Under the pieces are notes generated by a model. That model worked only from the letters and a program-made list of their open reading frames with translations. It had not been told where the DNA came from and did no database searches. A stretch of DNA of 64,000 nucleotides from positions 42,845,441 to 42,909,440 of the forward strand of contig ML681990.1 of assembly GCA_007922195.1 (NCBI GenBank), given 5' to 3'. The position numbers were made by a program, and so were the translations under genes. How positions within the stretch are numbered: position 1 is the first letter of the stretch; each line of letters begins with the position of its first letter. The DNA comes from Podocnemis expansa. Lineage: Eukaryota > Chordata > Testudines > Podocnemididae. Of the stretch, positions 45,930 to 59,469 are shown piece by piece.

Positions 45930-46765
45930 CATAGACGCTTAAGTTCAGAAGGGGCCAAGATGATCATGTAGCTGGCTGGCTTCTGCACAATGTAGGCCAC
46001 AGAACCTCACCCACCCACTCCTGTAACAAATCTGTGATCTCTGACTGAGTTATTAAAGTCCTATAATCATGGGTTAAAGACTATAAGGCAAAAAGAATCC
46101 ACAAGCAAGTGAGCCATGCCTAATGCTATGGGGGGAAGAAAAAAAAAAACCAAAAAACCAAAAAAAACCCAGAGCCTTTGCCAATTTGCCCTAGGAGAAG
46201 ATTCCTTCCTGACTCCAGATATGGCGATCATTTAAACCCTGAACATGTGGGCAAGACTCACCAGCCAGGCACTCCAAAAGAGAATTCTCTGTAGTAACTC
46301 AGAAACTGCTCCATTACAGGCCATTGGCATATCTACCACCAATAGTCTAAGATCAATGAATTGCCAAACTAGGCTGTTTCATCATACCATTCTCTCCATA
46401 AATCTGTGAAGCTCAGTTTTGCAGCTAGCTAGGTATTTTGCCCCCAGTGCTTCCATTGGAAGGCTATTCCTGAACTTCAGTCCTCTGATGGTTAGAAACC
46501 TGCATCTAATTTCAAGTCTAAACTTCCTGATGGCCAGTTTATATCCATTTGTCCTTGTGTCCACATTGGCACTGAACTTAAATAATTCCTCTTTTTCCCT
46601 GGTATTTATCCCTCTGATCTATTTATAGAGAACAATCATACCTCCCACCACCCTTCTTTAGATTAGGTTAAACAAGCCAAGCTCTTTTAGTCTCCTGTCA
46701 TAAGGCAAGTTTTCTTTTCTGTGCATCATCCTAGTAGCCGTTTTCTGAATCTATTCCAGTGTCTT
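45930..46765 (-). mobile_element. CR1 LINE fragment nested in DIRS
   Basis: An antisense CR1 copy of the same subfamily as 1-905, with its 3' end at the left (ctcatagacgcttaagttca). An A-rich run lies at 46138-46166. At the right it stops after ctattccagtg. The DIRS sequence resumes immediately with a broken RNase H block (ggattgagagcccatatct, matching a GWGAHL-like motif). It therefore inserted into the already present DIRS. Confidence 0.85.
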
Positions 46766-46789
46766 TCTTTCCAGCTCCTTAGACATGTC

Positions 46790-48300
46790 TCGCTTGGGAT
46801 TGAGAGCCCATATCTGGCTACACACAGCAAATGATAGCTCGCCGAGTGTCTTCTGCACATTAACATTCTGAAGGTGAGAGCTGTCAGGAGGGCTTCTGCT
46901 GCTGAGCTAAGCCAAATTCTCCAAGACCATGATAGATAGTATGGCCTACATGTTTTGCATCAGTTGCGAGTGCAGGGTGTGTTCCCCCTCACTCTGTGCC
47001 TGAAGAAAATAATACAATCTGAAATTGATGGAGAGCCAAATAGTCATCTGATCTTCTACCCTTCTAGATATTCAGAACACCATGGCTGACAACCTTAGCA
47101 GACAGTTCTTCCAGAATTATGAGTGGGAGTTGGATTAGTGAATTCTCAATAGCATATTTCTACCCTGGGGGTTTTGGAACTGGATCTTTTTTTGCCAACA
47201 CAAAGTGCAAGTATTTTTGTTCCATAGGAAGATTCATTCCTCAATCACTATGAGAGGCTTTCCTCACCTCATGGATGAAGGCCCTCCTTAATGTGCATCA
47301 ACCCAATGCCTTGCTCTTACAAGTTCCCAACTAGATAAGCAGAGCCAATACCAAAGTCATTTTAATTGCCAGGCTGGCATAGAGACAAGTTTGATATCTT
47401 CACCTCATTTGACTTGTTCACCGGTGCAACTACTGATCAGTTCCTATCTGTTGTCGCAGCATGCGCATCAGATGCTTTATACCTGTCTGGAATATCTGTG
47501 GCTCGGCATGGCTCCTTGATGGCTCTCTGGGTTAGAGGCTTCTTGTTCAACAGAAGTGCAACTAGTGTTGTTAAACAGTAGAATGGAGCCATGTGTCATA
47601 CACCTCTTCAGAAATGCAGGAGATGCCATCTATAGTCTAACTGTTGACAGACTTCTGCCTGCTTGCTCTTTTGTTTCCACTATACTAGGATGCCTGTTGA
47701 GATTTAAAAGATCAGGCCTTACTATGAGTTCCACAAAGGTTCACTTGTCAGCTATAGCAGCTTTTCATTCATTGTAGATGGCAGTATGGTTTTTGCTCAT
47801 CCCACTATATCAAGATTTCTCAGAGGTTTGAATTTATTTCTATAAATCAGAGAACCAACTCCAATATGGGACTTAAATCTTTTGCTTAACTGCCTCATGA
47901 AACAGTATTTTGAGCCATCAGGTCTGTGTTTATTGCTTCACCTGTCAAGTGAACACAGCTATTTTGGTGGCCATCTCTTCCATCAGGAGGGTCAGAGAAC
48001 TAAGGGCTTTAATGGCAGATCCCTTGTCCCCCATTTACCGTGTTCTTCAAGGAAATGATATCATTATGAGTGAATCCTAATCTTTTATCTAATGTGCCTT
48101 TTGCATTTCATGTTATCCAAACCATTCATTTCCCTTTTTTTTTTTTTTTTTTAATGAAACCACATCAGACTAAGCAGGAGGCTCACTTCTGTACACTGGA
48201 TGTCGGAAGGGCATTAGCTTACTATTTGGACAGAGCTTAACAGTCAGTCTACCAAATTGTTTCAGTTGTAGACAGATTGAAGGGATTCAGTTTCCACCCA
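46790..48300 (+). pseudogene. DIRS RNase H and recombinase remnants
   Basis: RNase H pieces: RAVRRASAAE-like near 46880 and the distal motif NTMADNLSRQF near 47080, matching VDNKLAVSLSR of the younger copy. Recombinase pieces: 47556-47777 reads into KVHLSAIAAFHSL, the core-binding segment, and near 47965 the broken block aactaagggctttaatggca corresponds to the SARRVSELKAL region. Many stops and frame changes; no open frame spans a whole domain. Confidence 0.65.
48130..48152. repeat. Poly-T run
   Basis: About 20 T inside the decayed recombinase. Confidence 0.9.
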
Positions 48301-48621
48301 GAGGCTTTCAAGATGCATCTTGGGGTGTATCATGTCATGTTATGACTCTACCAACATTCTACCTCCTTTTGGAGTGTCAATCTGTTCCGTAAGGTTGTAA
48401 TTGACTTGCATGTAGAATGTTCCTGTTGCTGAAATGTACAAACCTTCAGCCTGGACTTCAATATATACTTTCTTCACCCATTGTGCTTTGGTTCAAGCCT
48501 TTAGATTTGCAATGCACTTCTGTCTTCATTATTAGAGACTGTTTTTGAAGCTTCCTTCTCCTTGTCGACTTACTCAAGAGTCACCTGAAGTGAAGGACCC
48601 AAAAGGATACTTCTCAAAGGA

Positions 48622-48946
48622 GAGGTTACTCACCTTGTGGAGTTACTGGAGTTCTTCAAGATGTCTTTTCAGGGGTGGGCCACTGCCCATGCTCCTTCCT
48701 CTCCACTTTCGAAATTTGCTCTGTGGAACTTCATGGTAGAGAAGGAACTGAGGGCAGTTTGGTTCCATGACCCAGTATAGATGATTGGGTCTGGGTATGA
48801 GGATATGTGGAGTGCATGTGTAGTTTTGAATGGGCACTGTTACCAAAAATCTCTGATCTAAGGCAAAGGGAGGCATGTGTACCCAAAGTGGAGCACCCAG
48901 CGGGGCACATCTCAAAGAACTTATTACTGCACAGGGTCAGTAACCA
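48622..48946. repeat. DIRS right-end inverted arms
   Basis: Arms 48622-48665 (ggttactcaccttgtggagt...) and 48905-48946 (inverse) enclose 239 bases. Total length is 325, equal within 25 bases to the 34.1-kb copy (300) and to the 3.3-4.0 kb copy once its 373-bp insert is removed (324). Confidence 0.75.
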
Positions 48947-51496
48947 CCTGTTTTCCAGCCAAGTACAGAATTACAGAAATTAGAGACACACATCTTTAGA
49001 CTTCTGATTCTGTAATTCTCATATTTATTTTTGGTCTGACTCCAAATATGAATGAAAAACTGCCCCAAAATGTATCATATCCTACAGTTTTCTCTGCACC
49101 CAAAAAACTGTGGTATTTAACTCCCAGAAAGGAGTAACAAGGTAAACTTGGTGGAGGGGATTGGGGAGAGGACTGCTTCTCTAATCGGTATTGACAGCTG
49201 TTAGAATTTTATTGCAAGTCTTGTGATATTTAGTGCTTTTCTTTAAAGCCCAGATCCTAGACTCATTTGGTTAGGTGAAATTCTCCTCTATTCCCCCCCA
49301 AAAACAAACAACAAACAAAAAACCCCCTGGTCCTGAAGTTTTTACTGAAAACTTAAAAACATTAAGCATGGAGGCAATAATATGAGAACAAATTTTTAAA
49401 ACCCCAAAATTACTTTCTCTAAATCTGGTTTAAAAATCATCAATCTCTGATTTTGGGGGGCTTGACTTACTTATACAGAGGTTTGAGATTGGCAGGTTTT
49501 GTCTCCCCAACTTCATTGCAGAGCTGTCAGCTCTGGAGCAGCACAGCTTTATGTGGCTTTAACACTATAACGGCATTCCACAGCTCTAGAAGTGCTACCA
49601 CAAAGCTGAGCATTCCTTGAGGGTGAATGAGAGAGAGTTCTACTGGGATTTGGTTTAGTGGGGAGCCAAGTCAGAGGTCACACAGGGTAAGAGCAAGGAA
49701 CAATTTGCTTCTTCCCTGCCATACCCTAGCACTTGGTTGGTCCTAGAAATTATGTCATTCTGCCAATTTCCTATGTGTTGCCTGTCTTAAATATCCCAAA
49801 TGTTGGGGCTTTCTCTGCTTTTCTTGGTACTGTTCCCTAGTCTAATACTATAACCCTCTCTCAAGAATGTCTTAGTCAGCCTAATTTTCCTTATTTATAA
49901 TCCTACTTATGCACACCTTTAAATATCAGTCCTACAGACTAGTCTATAGTTGTAGATTGTTATCATGTACTAGAAGACTATCATGAGAGGGATGGGTAAG
50001 GAGCTAATAGTACCTGCTACTGTTGACATTCAGTATCTTAACAGAATATCAGTAAGGCAAACAAGGAAAAAGCAAATATTAAATTTCTCTTGTAAACCAA
50101 CCATAATAGATAAGAACCTGCATTCTTTGCATGCCTGAAACTTGAGCTTGAGTGTACAAATAATGCAAAATTAGATCTTCAGGACCATTAGGATTCACTT
50201 CTGGAAAAACGACTGTATTTATTGCTTAGGACAATAACACGTACATTTCAATTTTTATATTTGTCTTTCCAGTATAAATGTTCTCTCAAAAATAACTTGA
50301 TCAGAAATCATCAGGTCAGATCAAGAACAAGGTAAGAATTCTTATGGAAGTACTTAGGCCTCTCTGATGAAACACTGAAATCAGAGAGAGAGAGGGAGAT
50401 TAGATTACAGTTTGCAGATTAATAGTGGAAATAAAAATGTTCAATAGCTTTTAAAATTTTTTATTTTACAGACTCCTTTTGTAATTTGTTAGCTGGAAAA
50501 ATACCACTATTCTAAGAGACTCCACTTTACGTATAAAGGGAATGTCTTTGTCCATGTTGATGCAGTGAGAGGCAAAATCTTCAACAGTCAATATTGCAGC
50601 CTTCTTTTCTAATCAATGATGCAATCACTGGGATCACTAATGCAAGAAAAACATATTACCAGGCTCTCTACTGACTTACAGCATTATGCTTTTCCTCTCT
50701 CCATCTACACTTTTTTTTGTACATATTTTAGTATAGAGATGATGCGGTTCTTGTTGGCACGGCTATTTAAAGATTCAATAGCTTATTAATGTTTGATAAT
50801 TAGGAGAACTGCCCAGAGTGGCCTTACAAATTTTGATGATGTGAGAGAAGAAACCATGTGCTATAGAGGCAACTAAGAATCCTTCAAAATAAAAACTCAG
50901 CAGATATCAGTTCATGCTGTCCTTACCCTCAATGATCTTATTTGTATTTGCAGTACTTCATTAGTTTTTCTTTGTTTGCAAAGGTATAACTTTAACATGT
51001 TTTTCTCTTTCAGCAATAAGATTTAGAAGTCACCCTTATTGTAAGTTAGGTGAAATTTACACATCGTGTGCTAGACATACTGCAAAAAACAGTTAATACA
51101 TTTTTAAGACTTCTGATTTTAAAAAGACTTGAAGGCAAGAGTACATTTATTCCCAATTACGGTTACTTTGTAACTACTGCACTAATTAAGAATTACTTTC
51201 AAATACTTTCTCAAGCATTTTCTTTGAACTCTGGATGGTCTTGTTAGAATTCTATAATTTAAACAAAGTTTGAAAGAGCTATAAAACTTTCATGCTGCAA
51301 GTTATAAATTATTCTTTTAGGAAACCTCCCCAGGGGCAATTTATTGTACAATTGCCCACTATAAGGTTTCTTCCACTTTCCTCTGAAGCATTTGGTTTTG
51401 CCTGCTGCTGGAAATAGGATACTAGACAAAATGGGGCACAAGTTTGACTGTTTAGCAATTCAGATATTCCTGAATATTCGTGTAAGGTCTAGGTAT

Positions 51497-51575
51497 ACAT
51501 GATCCTGCCTCAGCTTGGGAGCTGGACTACATAAGGTCCCTTCCAGCCTGGCTGTTCTATTTATTCTATGTTCAG
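51497..51575 (+). mobile_element. CR1/SINE 3' tail remnant
   Basis: ggagctggactacataaggt followed by cccttccagcctgg and ttctatttattctatg is the CR1 3' end. Too short to tell a CR1 from a CR1-tailed SINE. Confidence 0.7.
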
Positions 51576-52279
51576 GGACTTAAAAGCAAAGACAGGCTTG
51601 AACTTGATGTACAAAAAGAGAGCCTGGGAAAGTATTTAAAGAGTACACTGATGTGACTGAATAGATAGGTGCTGAAAGGAAAGGCCAGAGAATAGGAAGA
51701 GGGAGAGTGAGTAATCAAGATGAGGAGGTCCTAAGAGCTTGTATTTTTACCTATTCATACAGAAAGAAAATATTGGTTGTAGGGTTTTGGGGTTTTTTGG
51801 TTTTGTTTTGTTTTCAAATGTTATGCAAGAAGTGGTACCAAGAATTAGAAATTGACTGCTTTCTCTTTTCTCAGCCTCCATATCCAGGCAATGATGTCAC
51901 CAGGATTCAGGTTTACACTTCTGAGAGAATTGGAGTGTGAGAAACAGATTCAGAGTGGAAAGGTAGCTTTGCAATTTGTCAGAACAGGGCTAGTGGTAGA
52001 AGGTGTATATGTGACATTATCTAAGAAAAAGATGTAAAGATGGGCTTCAATAACAAATCCTTCTGAGTGGGGAACTCAGTAGAAAGTGGTAGAGGTGAAG
52101 AGGAGGCAAACCAAAGGAAATCGTGTCACAAAAGTTGAGAAAGAGCAAGATACCTCTAGCATCTACTTAGTGCTAAGACATTCCAGGCAACAAAGACAAG
52201 GCAGATCACCACCACAAACTATGTTGCAGATCAACTGTTTTGCATCCAAACCTTTATTCTCTGAGTCCAGGGGTTAAAG

Positions 52280-52639
52280 TAAGGGGGAACACACTGGAAT
52301 GCAGTTCTGGGGCCCCCTGTTTTTAGGCTGGCAGCATTCTGTGGCCCCTAAAAATAAAGGAAAGCACCGGCACACTGCATTTCGGGGCCCAATAAAAATA
52401 GCATGAGCAGCCGGAACACAGCATTCCAGTGGCTCTACCTTAAACTCTGCTCCACCTTAAGCCCAGCCTGCAGAGAGCTGTGGCACACCAGGAGTTTGTG
52501 AATCTCCCCTCTGCAGGGTGGAGCAGCTTGTGGCCAGAAGCAGCTTTCAGCCAGTCAGACAGCCTGCAAACAGCCCAGGTAAGGGCTTGGGAGGAGGCTG
52601 CCAGGGGTTTTGTGTGTCTGTGTCTGTGCCTGTGCCTGG

Positions 52640-52640
<1 letters not shown>
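52280..52640. other. GC-richer unassigned stretch
   Basis: Contains several similar phrases such as gcattctgtggcccc, gcatttcggggccc and gcattccagtggctc, which suggests internal duplication of a short unit. No coding feature recognised. Confidence 0.4.

Positions 52641-52644
<4 letters not shown>

Positions 52645-52681
<37 letters not shown>
52645..52681. repeat. (GT)n microsatellite
   Basis: About 18 GT units after cctgggcac. Preceded by an imperfect gtgtctgtgcctgtgcctg tract. Confidence 0.95.
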
Positions 52682-52682
<1 letters not shown>

Positions 52683-53824
52683 GAGGTGGATATTGGGGGG
52701 CCCCACCCATGCCAGAGGGTTTAAGCCCTGCCTGAGTCCTCAAAGAAAACAGATCTTGTGGATGAGCCAAAGTTGGGATTTTCTGGAATGGACTTGGCAC
52801 TAAGAACTGGGCAAAATATCTAGGGGTTGAATGAGAAGTTTATTGGTTTGGTCTAGAAGAGAACAGCAAAGAGGAGCTTTGGAGTAGCAGAGGAGTCATA
52901 AATGCTGAACTCCAGATATGGATGTAAATTGGAAATCTCTAATGTTGGGTTTCTGGAAGCCACTTTATTTATTAATAATTGAAATAATAATTTTTGCCCT
53001 GCGCCCTTGTCATTACATTAAAAACTGTTTGGAGTTCTGTTCTCTCTATTCTTTCTCTTTACATTTCACCTAGTCTTCTCATTCTTTTGCAGTCTCCTCC
53101 CACGCTGGATACTTTTCATATGTAGTTTATGACTGGAGCATTTCCTTCTCTATCATCACATTTCTAGTTCAATAACACATACTTTTTACTTGGACTTGGA
53201 ACACTATTGTCCTGTATAATGTTGTCTGTACCTATTCTTCTGCCTGACCTTTTATTGTACATTCCTGCATTACAGCCAAGACCTTGTATATTCTGTACAA
53301 ACTGATCCTATATTCTATGACAAGAGTGCTGGATTCTTTGGCCAACAAAGTGGAAATTCTGCAGCAGCTTCATTTAATTTTAAAATAGAGGTTTTCACAA
53401 ATTAAATATGAAAATGAATAACACAATGTGAACAGTAGCCCCTCTGGTTATTAATCTGTTATTTTATGCAGTTCCCATATTTTGGATGTGCTGAAGATTT
53501 TTTTATTCATATTTGCATTGCAGCAAATTGTACAAGTTGGAGGAATAGGTTGCAGGGTAAGGGATAATGGGAAGCTTTTTGATGTCTGGTGGGAGCTGAG
53601 AGTTTTTGTTAAATGAGCAGCACTAACATTGCTAACCATGATGACATTTAAGTTGGTGCTGTTAGATATGTAGATAGCTTGTAATCTGAGAATAAGGAGG
53701 CAGCAAAACTAAGCTACGTGCTAAATCTTTTTTGTCCAGCTGCAGGGCAAACCAGAGAAACAAGTTCTCCTAACAGTAAAACAACCCACCCATCTATCAC
53801 TATGGCAACCCCAATGATTTAAGG

Positions 53825-54006
53825 CAAAGATCTCAAACTTGAGGGCCACATGTGGCCCCTAAAGTTATTTTCTGCAACCCACAAGAACACTATCATTACC
53901 GATTATTTGCAGTATTGTTGAATGAAAAGGTTTCTGTGGTGTAGCCTTCTGGCTAATTTACTAGTCCTCATGTGGGCCTCATGGTGATTTGAGTTTAAGA
54001 CCCCTG
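53825..54006. mobile_element. hAT MITE with exact 8-bp TSD
   Basis: A 182-bp element beginning CAAAGATCTCAAACTTGAGG and ending as its diverged inverse (gagtttaagacccctg). The exact 8-bp direct repeat ATTTAAGG is at 53817-53824 and 54007-54014. Includes the palindromic word gggccacatgtggcccc. Confidence 0.8.
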
Positions 54007-54014
54007 ATTTAAGG

Positions 54015-57000
54015 GAGCCCAGGTAAGTCCAGTCTTTAACTAGCTTATCACCATCTTCCACTAAACTGGATGGGGTGTTGGATGGAAGCTATAATGGCTA
54101 GAAGACTAAAGATTGTTAAGGAAATAAATAGGAAATGTAAAAATATGAGATTTTTTACTTAATATACAGACTGTGTACTCTGCCATTGAGTCATAATCTC
54201 TACCTGATGTAGATCTTGATCACAGATAGATTTCTGACTATCTTAAAACCTGTTAACTTGTTTTAAGGTGATGGTGTTCAGTACTCTGAAATGATTGGTT
54301 CATTGATACTAATTAAAAAGTTGTTTTATTTAAAGTTGTTTGAACCAATAGATGTGTGGGTCCCATCTCTAGTCAACTGAGTCAGGAAATTTCTGGTGTA
54401 GCTAAGTCTCCAAATGGTTAAAAATTCATCCAATTCAGGCAGGAAGAGAGGAGATGTGAAAAACAGATGTAAATTCTCTGATTGCTGGAATCAGGTCATA
54501 GTTCACGCTATATGAAGCCAATCCATGTGCCTACATTTTATTTTTGTGGAAAAAAGCCTTCTAGCCTATCTTGTGAAGAAATGGAAATGTTGAAACAACA
54601 GCATTTCCTCCTAGTTATCATTTAAGAGGAAAGAACAGCTGAAATATTCCTAATACTGAGTTATGGCCATGACCCAATCTGTGATTAACGCTGAACTTTT
54701 TAATCCCTTGTTTTTATAGTTGGTGTTCCTGAACTGGTTTGAGAGCTTAAAACGCTGGCCAGTTTTCATTGGCTGCAGGAACTGTTGTTGGAATGGCTGA
54801 CAGCTGTCTGCCAGGTTGTCTGCACAGCCTTCCTGTGCTTTCTGCTGTTCAGCTTCACAGTGCTATTGTTCACATTGAGCCTTTTTCTTAAAATCTTTCC
54901 CAGCTGCATCCTGATATGGTAAACCACTTAAATTAGCTCCAGATTGTTATGTTTATTTTGTGGAAGATAAGCGACAAAATACACAGTCACAGCAGTCTAC
55001 CTTCAGTAAATGACAAGAAAGGGAGCACAAGGCATTTACAACAGAATAAATTTTGCAGACAAAACTATGAAGTATTAGCTAAGCACAGATTAGATCACTT
55101 CTCCCTGCCATTCACATGTGACTGTTGAGGGTTTGGCAGCCCCATATCCCTGGAATAAAGTAATAGAAGGGTTTTTTTGTTTGATTGTTTTTATTTTTGT
55201 TTTTGTTTTGTTTTAAGTATTAGATCAAAGCATCTTTATTTAAAAAATAAAATAAGAAACTGAAGAAAACTGACACAATGTTCTGGATGTGTTTGGCAGT
55301 CTAGGCAGGAGGTCCTCCACGTTTCTTGCAGCGCTTGTTGTTTTTAAAGCAGGGGAAAACCTTCTCTTGTACATTACTATGATAGACTCATAGCTGGTTC
55401 TGAATCTCAGATTTGTTAACATTTGGTCCTATTCTTATCATGAACCTGTGATTTAAAAGTAGGAAACAGTAGTTTTGAGTTATTGATACAGGTATTTTTC
55501 CATGCAGCTGGAAGTATGAATGCTTAATCGACGCGGCTCCTTGATGCTAATACAGAGCATCTGTGGAAGCACAGTGTAGTGGTCTCACTTCCTTTTTTTT
55601 TAACCCTTTATAAAGTTGCTATATCCTAGTTAGGCTTTTAACGTGTTTCAGACACCACTAAGTGCTGTTCTGAAATGACCACACTGTTTCTGTAGACATA
55701 AGAAGACATCTAAATACAATATTCAGAATAAACTTCCAAATGCCTTAACAGAATCATAATACCTAAAAAGTGCCTGCAAGCAACCAAGTTTTAGAAGTTA
55801 AGACTTCTGAACCTTGAAATTCATTACTCCCTGCGAAAGGTTCATGACTTGCTATCAGTTATCAGTCCTACCCAAGCATCGCTTTATCCTGTTCCAATCC
55901 ACTGTACATATGTAAAGGAATATTTATAAGGCAGGGAGGCTGCATTTTGAAAACTAAACTCAAACAAATTTAATTCAGAAGAAAGATTTACAAAACCTCA
56001 GTATTTTAAAGGGGGGAGGGAACTGTCTTCTGAATTGATTTTTCTTACAAGGCCTGTGGAAATAAGATTACTTCCTATTGCTAAAAGAAAAGCCATCAGT
56101 TCATCGAAATGCTGAAACTGGAACCAGCAACATGAATTGTTATTGACTACATTTTCCTTATTGAACAGTGTGTGCACATATTTCATACAGGATTACACAC
56201 TGTTAGTTAATGGTGTTAGTGTATCACCAGCTCTAAGTTTCTGGAATAGCAGCAGTAGAAGATATTTATAGTATTTTGAAGATATTGTCATTTCTTTCTA
56301 CATTAAACATCCAAATAGAAAATAAAAAACCCAACTTTTTCTAATACTGGAGGGCTTTAGACAAATCCTCCAAACAGAATTTGGCGTGGTCACCACATCA
56401 GAAAGATGTGTGCTGGATCAATTTACCACAGGGGCCTATGAAGAGAAATTCCAAGAGCTAAAGGTGTTCTCTGTGGCACACAAGCTCAGAAAAATATAGC
56501 AGTTTTTTATATTGTAAATTGGTGCAATGAGGTGCATGGATGAGAAGAGAAAATTGTGTGTATTAAAATTCTGGTTATGCAAGTAAGCAACACAGATACT
56601 TCAGGAAATATTTTTTCTCAGCAAGAACACAATTCCAGCTGTTACAACTGGAGACAAATCTGAAATAAAATATTGATCCTGAAACCTCTCAGCAAGCATG
56701 AAGGCAGATCTGATCTACAATGCCTCTAATCATATTTAGTTAAAATGCATTCTTCATAAGCACCAAATTATGGTATACATTAAACTGCTGGTGAGTTGGT
56801 TTGTAGTATCTAAGTGTGTGTTTATATTGTCCCTGCTACCCAAGGCTACATTTTTCTCCTTGCTGTGCTCTCAAGTTTTGTTATTGTAACCATTAACACT
56901 TTGTTCAATGGTGTCTTTTTGCCTGTCGAGGATATAAAGGTGACTACGCTTTCAAGGACCTTCTTGGCATCTGTGACTTTATTCCTTTGAACAGAATAGT

Positions 57001-58240
57001 CTCATTGCTCTAGAAATACTAGAATGCTTCCCCAAGGTGGCACTGTCCCTGTCAAGATTTATTTACACCAGCTCCCACCATCTACATACCCTTTAAAATC
57101 ATCTGACAAGATTTGAGACCTGGGTGGGAAGAGGGAGCAGCCTCCCTTGAATGATGTAGTCTCAGGTGATGAAGAGAGCTTGGGTTTCTAATCCTGCTCT
57201 AGAATCTTGAGAATCTGGAGGTTGTTGTGGATAGATCACAGCTAGTTCCCCAGGTGGCAAACTTGGTTGCTGCTCTCTAATCTCATGAGGAGGCAAACTT
57301 GATGGCCTGAGGCTACAGATATTTCACTCTCACTTAGGCCCCTTCTGCTGGCTTTCTGACCTATGTCCCATTCTGAAATCTTACTACTTACCCTGCCAAC
57401 CTTTAATTTTGTAATTTGGACATGCGGGTGGTAGAAGTACATGTTATGCCTTTCCTCCAGTTATCTTTTGGGATAATATTCAAATAATTCAGTATTCTAT
57501 ATTTCAGTACTCTGCTTGCTCAGTACAATTGAGGAGGGAGGAATAATGTAAGATGATTTTTGGTGCTGGTGTATCTGGTGTTTCTAAGTATGTGCAAAAT
57601 ACAATGATTTTTTTTGCAGTGACTTTTGTGAAAGTGGTGGGAAGTTTTTTGGAAGTAAGAACTGCTTTTGCTGCAGTAACAGCAGATATTCACTCTGGAG
57701 CAAATGTGCAAATCCCTTTAAAAATATTCTAGGGAAGATACTTTGAGTATTTCTGAAGCAAAAATTTTAGTCTCTGACAGCTGTAGGGCAGGCAGATCTC
57801 AGAAGCATATGTCCAGATGTAGTTATCCTGTGGTTACATGCTCACTAGGAAACCAAAATAAAATTGTTTACACCAACCTTGTTTATGCAACTTCATGTGA
57901 AGCTATTAAATGTGGCTGTTTCCTTAGGATTCATTTTCATTCCTGCATCTAGATTTTTATAGAAACACAGCAATAAAAAAACAAAGGGGATAACTATTTC
58001 GAGCCTATGGAGTTATGTTTGTAAAACCTAGGATATTTTCCACCCAGATTCCTGGCCCTCAGAGAGGAATCCAACTCCTTCCATGGGACCTTTTTCTTCT
58101 AGTTGCGTGGCTGTCACTGACCTAACGATTATGGGTTCACCCTTTTGTTGAAATCTCACAGTATGTTTTCCCAATAACTGATGCTTTCAGTGTAGGAGGG
58201 ACTCGCAGCTGCAGGCTGAAGGGGGTTATTTTGTCTCAAT
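54015..58240. other. AT-rich intron stretch
   Basis: No gene, exon or clear element recognised. Short T-rich (tttgttttgttttaagt near 55195) and A-rich stretches only. Frames are 60-70 codons at most and resemble nothing known. Confidence 0.6.
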
Positions 58241-58255
58241 TTCATATATATGTAT

Positions 58256-59469
58256 AAAAAAAAAAATTCCCCTCTCACTCCTATGGGTGGTATATGTCTT
58301 CCTCAACCTCAGGTCCTCTACCAGAGGCCTGGGAGTTTGAGGGTTCTGCGCAGTATCTTAGCTGTTCCTAGCACTGTAGTCTTCTGGACAGAGAGCTCTG
58401 ATGTTGTTCCTGGGATCTGTTGGAGCCACTCTCCCAGCTTAGGAGTCAGCCCCGAGTGCTCCTACCAGCACTGGGACCACTTTGGCCTTTACTTTCCACA
58501 TCTGCTCTAGTTCCTCTTTCAGGCCCTGGTACTTCTCCAACTTCTCATACTCCTTCTTCCTGATGTTGCTGTCACTTGGCACTGCCACATCTGTCACCAC
58601 CGCTGTCTTCTGGTCCTTGTCTATTACCACGATGACTGGTTGATTGGCCAGTACCTGCCTGTCCGTCTGGATCTGGAAGTCCCACAGAATCTTAGCCCTG
58701 TTATTCTCCACGACCTTCTGTGGAATCTCCCATCTGGTCTTGGGAGGGTCTAGCCCATACACTGTGCAGATGTTCCTGTACACAATGCCAGCTACTTGGT
58801 TGTGCCGTTCAGTGTATGCTGTTCCTGCCTGCATTTTACATCCTGCCACTATGTGTTGGACTGTCTCTGAGGCTTCTCTGCATAGTCTGCACCTTGGGTC
58901 CTGTCTAGTGTGGTAGACCCCTGCTTCGATGGATCTGGTGCTCAGTGCCTGTTCTTGTGCTGCTATGATCAGTGCCTCAGTGCTGTCTTTTAGTCCAGCC
59001 CTTTCCAGCCACTGGTAGGATTTCCCAATGTCAGCCACCTCAGCTATCTGTCGATGGTACATCCCATGCAGGGTCTTGTCTTGCCATGGCAATTCTTCTG
59101 CTTGATCTTCCTCCCATGTCTGCTGCTGCCTCAGGCATTCTCTCAGCAGCTCATCTTTGGGTGCCATCTTACTGATGTACTCCTGGATGCTGTGGGTTTC
59201 ATCCAAGACAGTGGCTTTGACAGTCACCAAACCCCACCCGCCTTCTTTCCAGCTGGTGTGCAGCCTCTGGGTGTTGGATTTGGGGTGGAAACCTCTGTAC
59301 ATTGTGAGGAGCTTCCGGGTCTTCACATCGGCAGCCTCCATGTCCTCCTTTGGCCAGCTCACTATACCAGCAGGATATCTGATGACTGGCAGGGCGTATG
59401 TGTTGATGGTGTAGATCTTGTTCTTCCCATTGAGCTGGGTCTTCAGGACCTGTCTTATCCTTTGGTGGT
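58256..59469 (-). mobile_element. R4/Dong-like LINE, 5'-truncated
   Basis: The 3' part of a LINE with a restriction-enzyme-like endonuclease (R2/R4/NeSL group), on the minus strand. It is bordered at the 5' side by an alternating TA run (59470-59485) and at the 3' side by TATATATGTATA (58243-58255). The 5' end is lost just before the thumb of the RT. A short 3' region after the stop (58438-58256) still encodes a related C-terminal tail in another frame and ends in a poly-T/A run at about 58256-58267. Confidence 0.75.
58439..59467 (-). pseudogene. LINE RT thumb, CCHC and restriction-like endonuclease
   Basis: The frame is open for about 340 codons. It starts in the RT thumb (LNGKNKIYTINTYALPVIRYPAG). 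Numbered from the GTG at 59362, a CCHC knuckle follows (C-x2-C-x8-H-x4-C, near residue 170), then the endonuclease with VVTDVAVPSD (Asp258) and EKLEKYQ. The P-D pair of the catalytic site reads P-V (Val243), so the first metal-binding Asp is missing. The fingers and palm of the RT are absent. A one-base insertion after GADS creates the stop; the family's C-terminal tail follows in another frame. Such enzymes nick target DNA for primed reverse transcription. The long open frame suggests a young copy, but it is inactive. Confidence 0.75.

Larger units (their letters stand above)
41990..48946 (+). mobile_element. Old full-length DIRS retrotransposon
   Basis: A + strand DIRS element with left end at about 41990 (ttcttcaagtactgtcccta) and right inverted arms at 48622-48665 and 48905-48946. 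Order: gag remnant (about 42300-44660), RT (44880-45460), RNase H (46790-47150), recombinase (about 47290-48280). A hAT MITE (42705-42860) and an antisense CR1 (45930-46765) are nested in it. Frames are short and full of stops; few CpGs remain. It is clearly older than the copies at 29.8 and 34.1 kb. Confidence 0.8.
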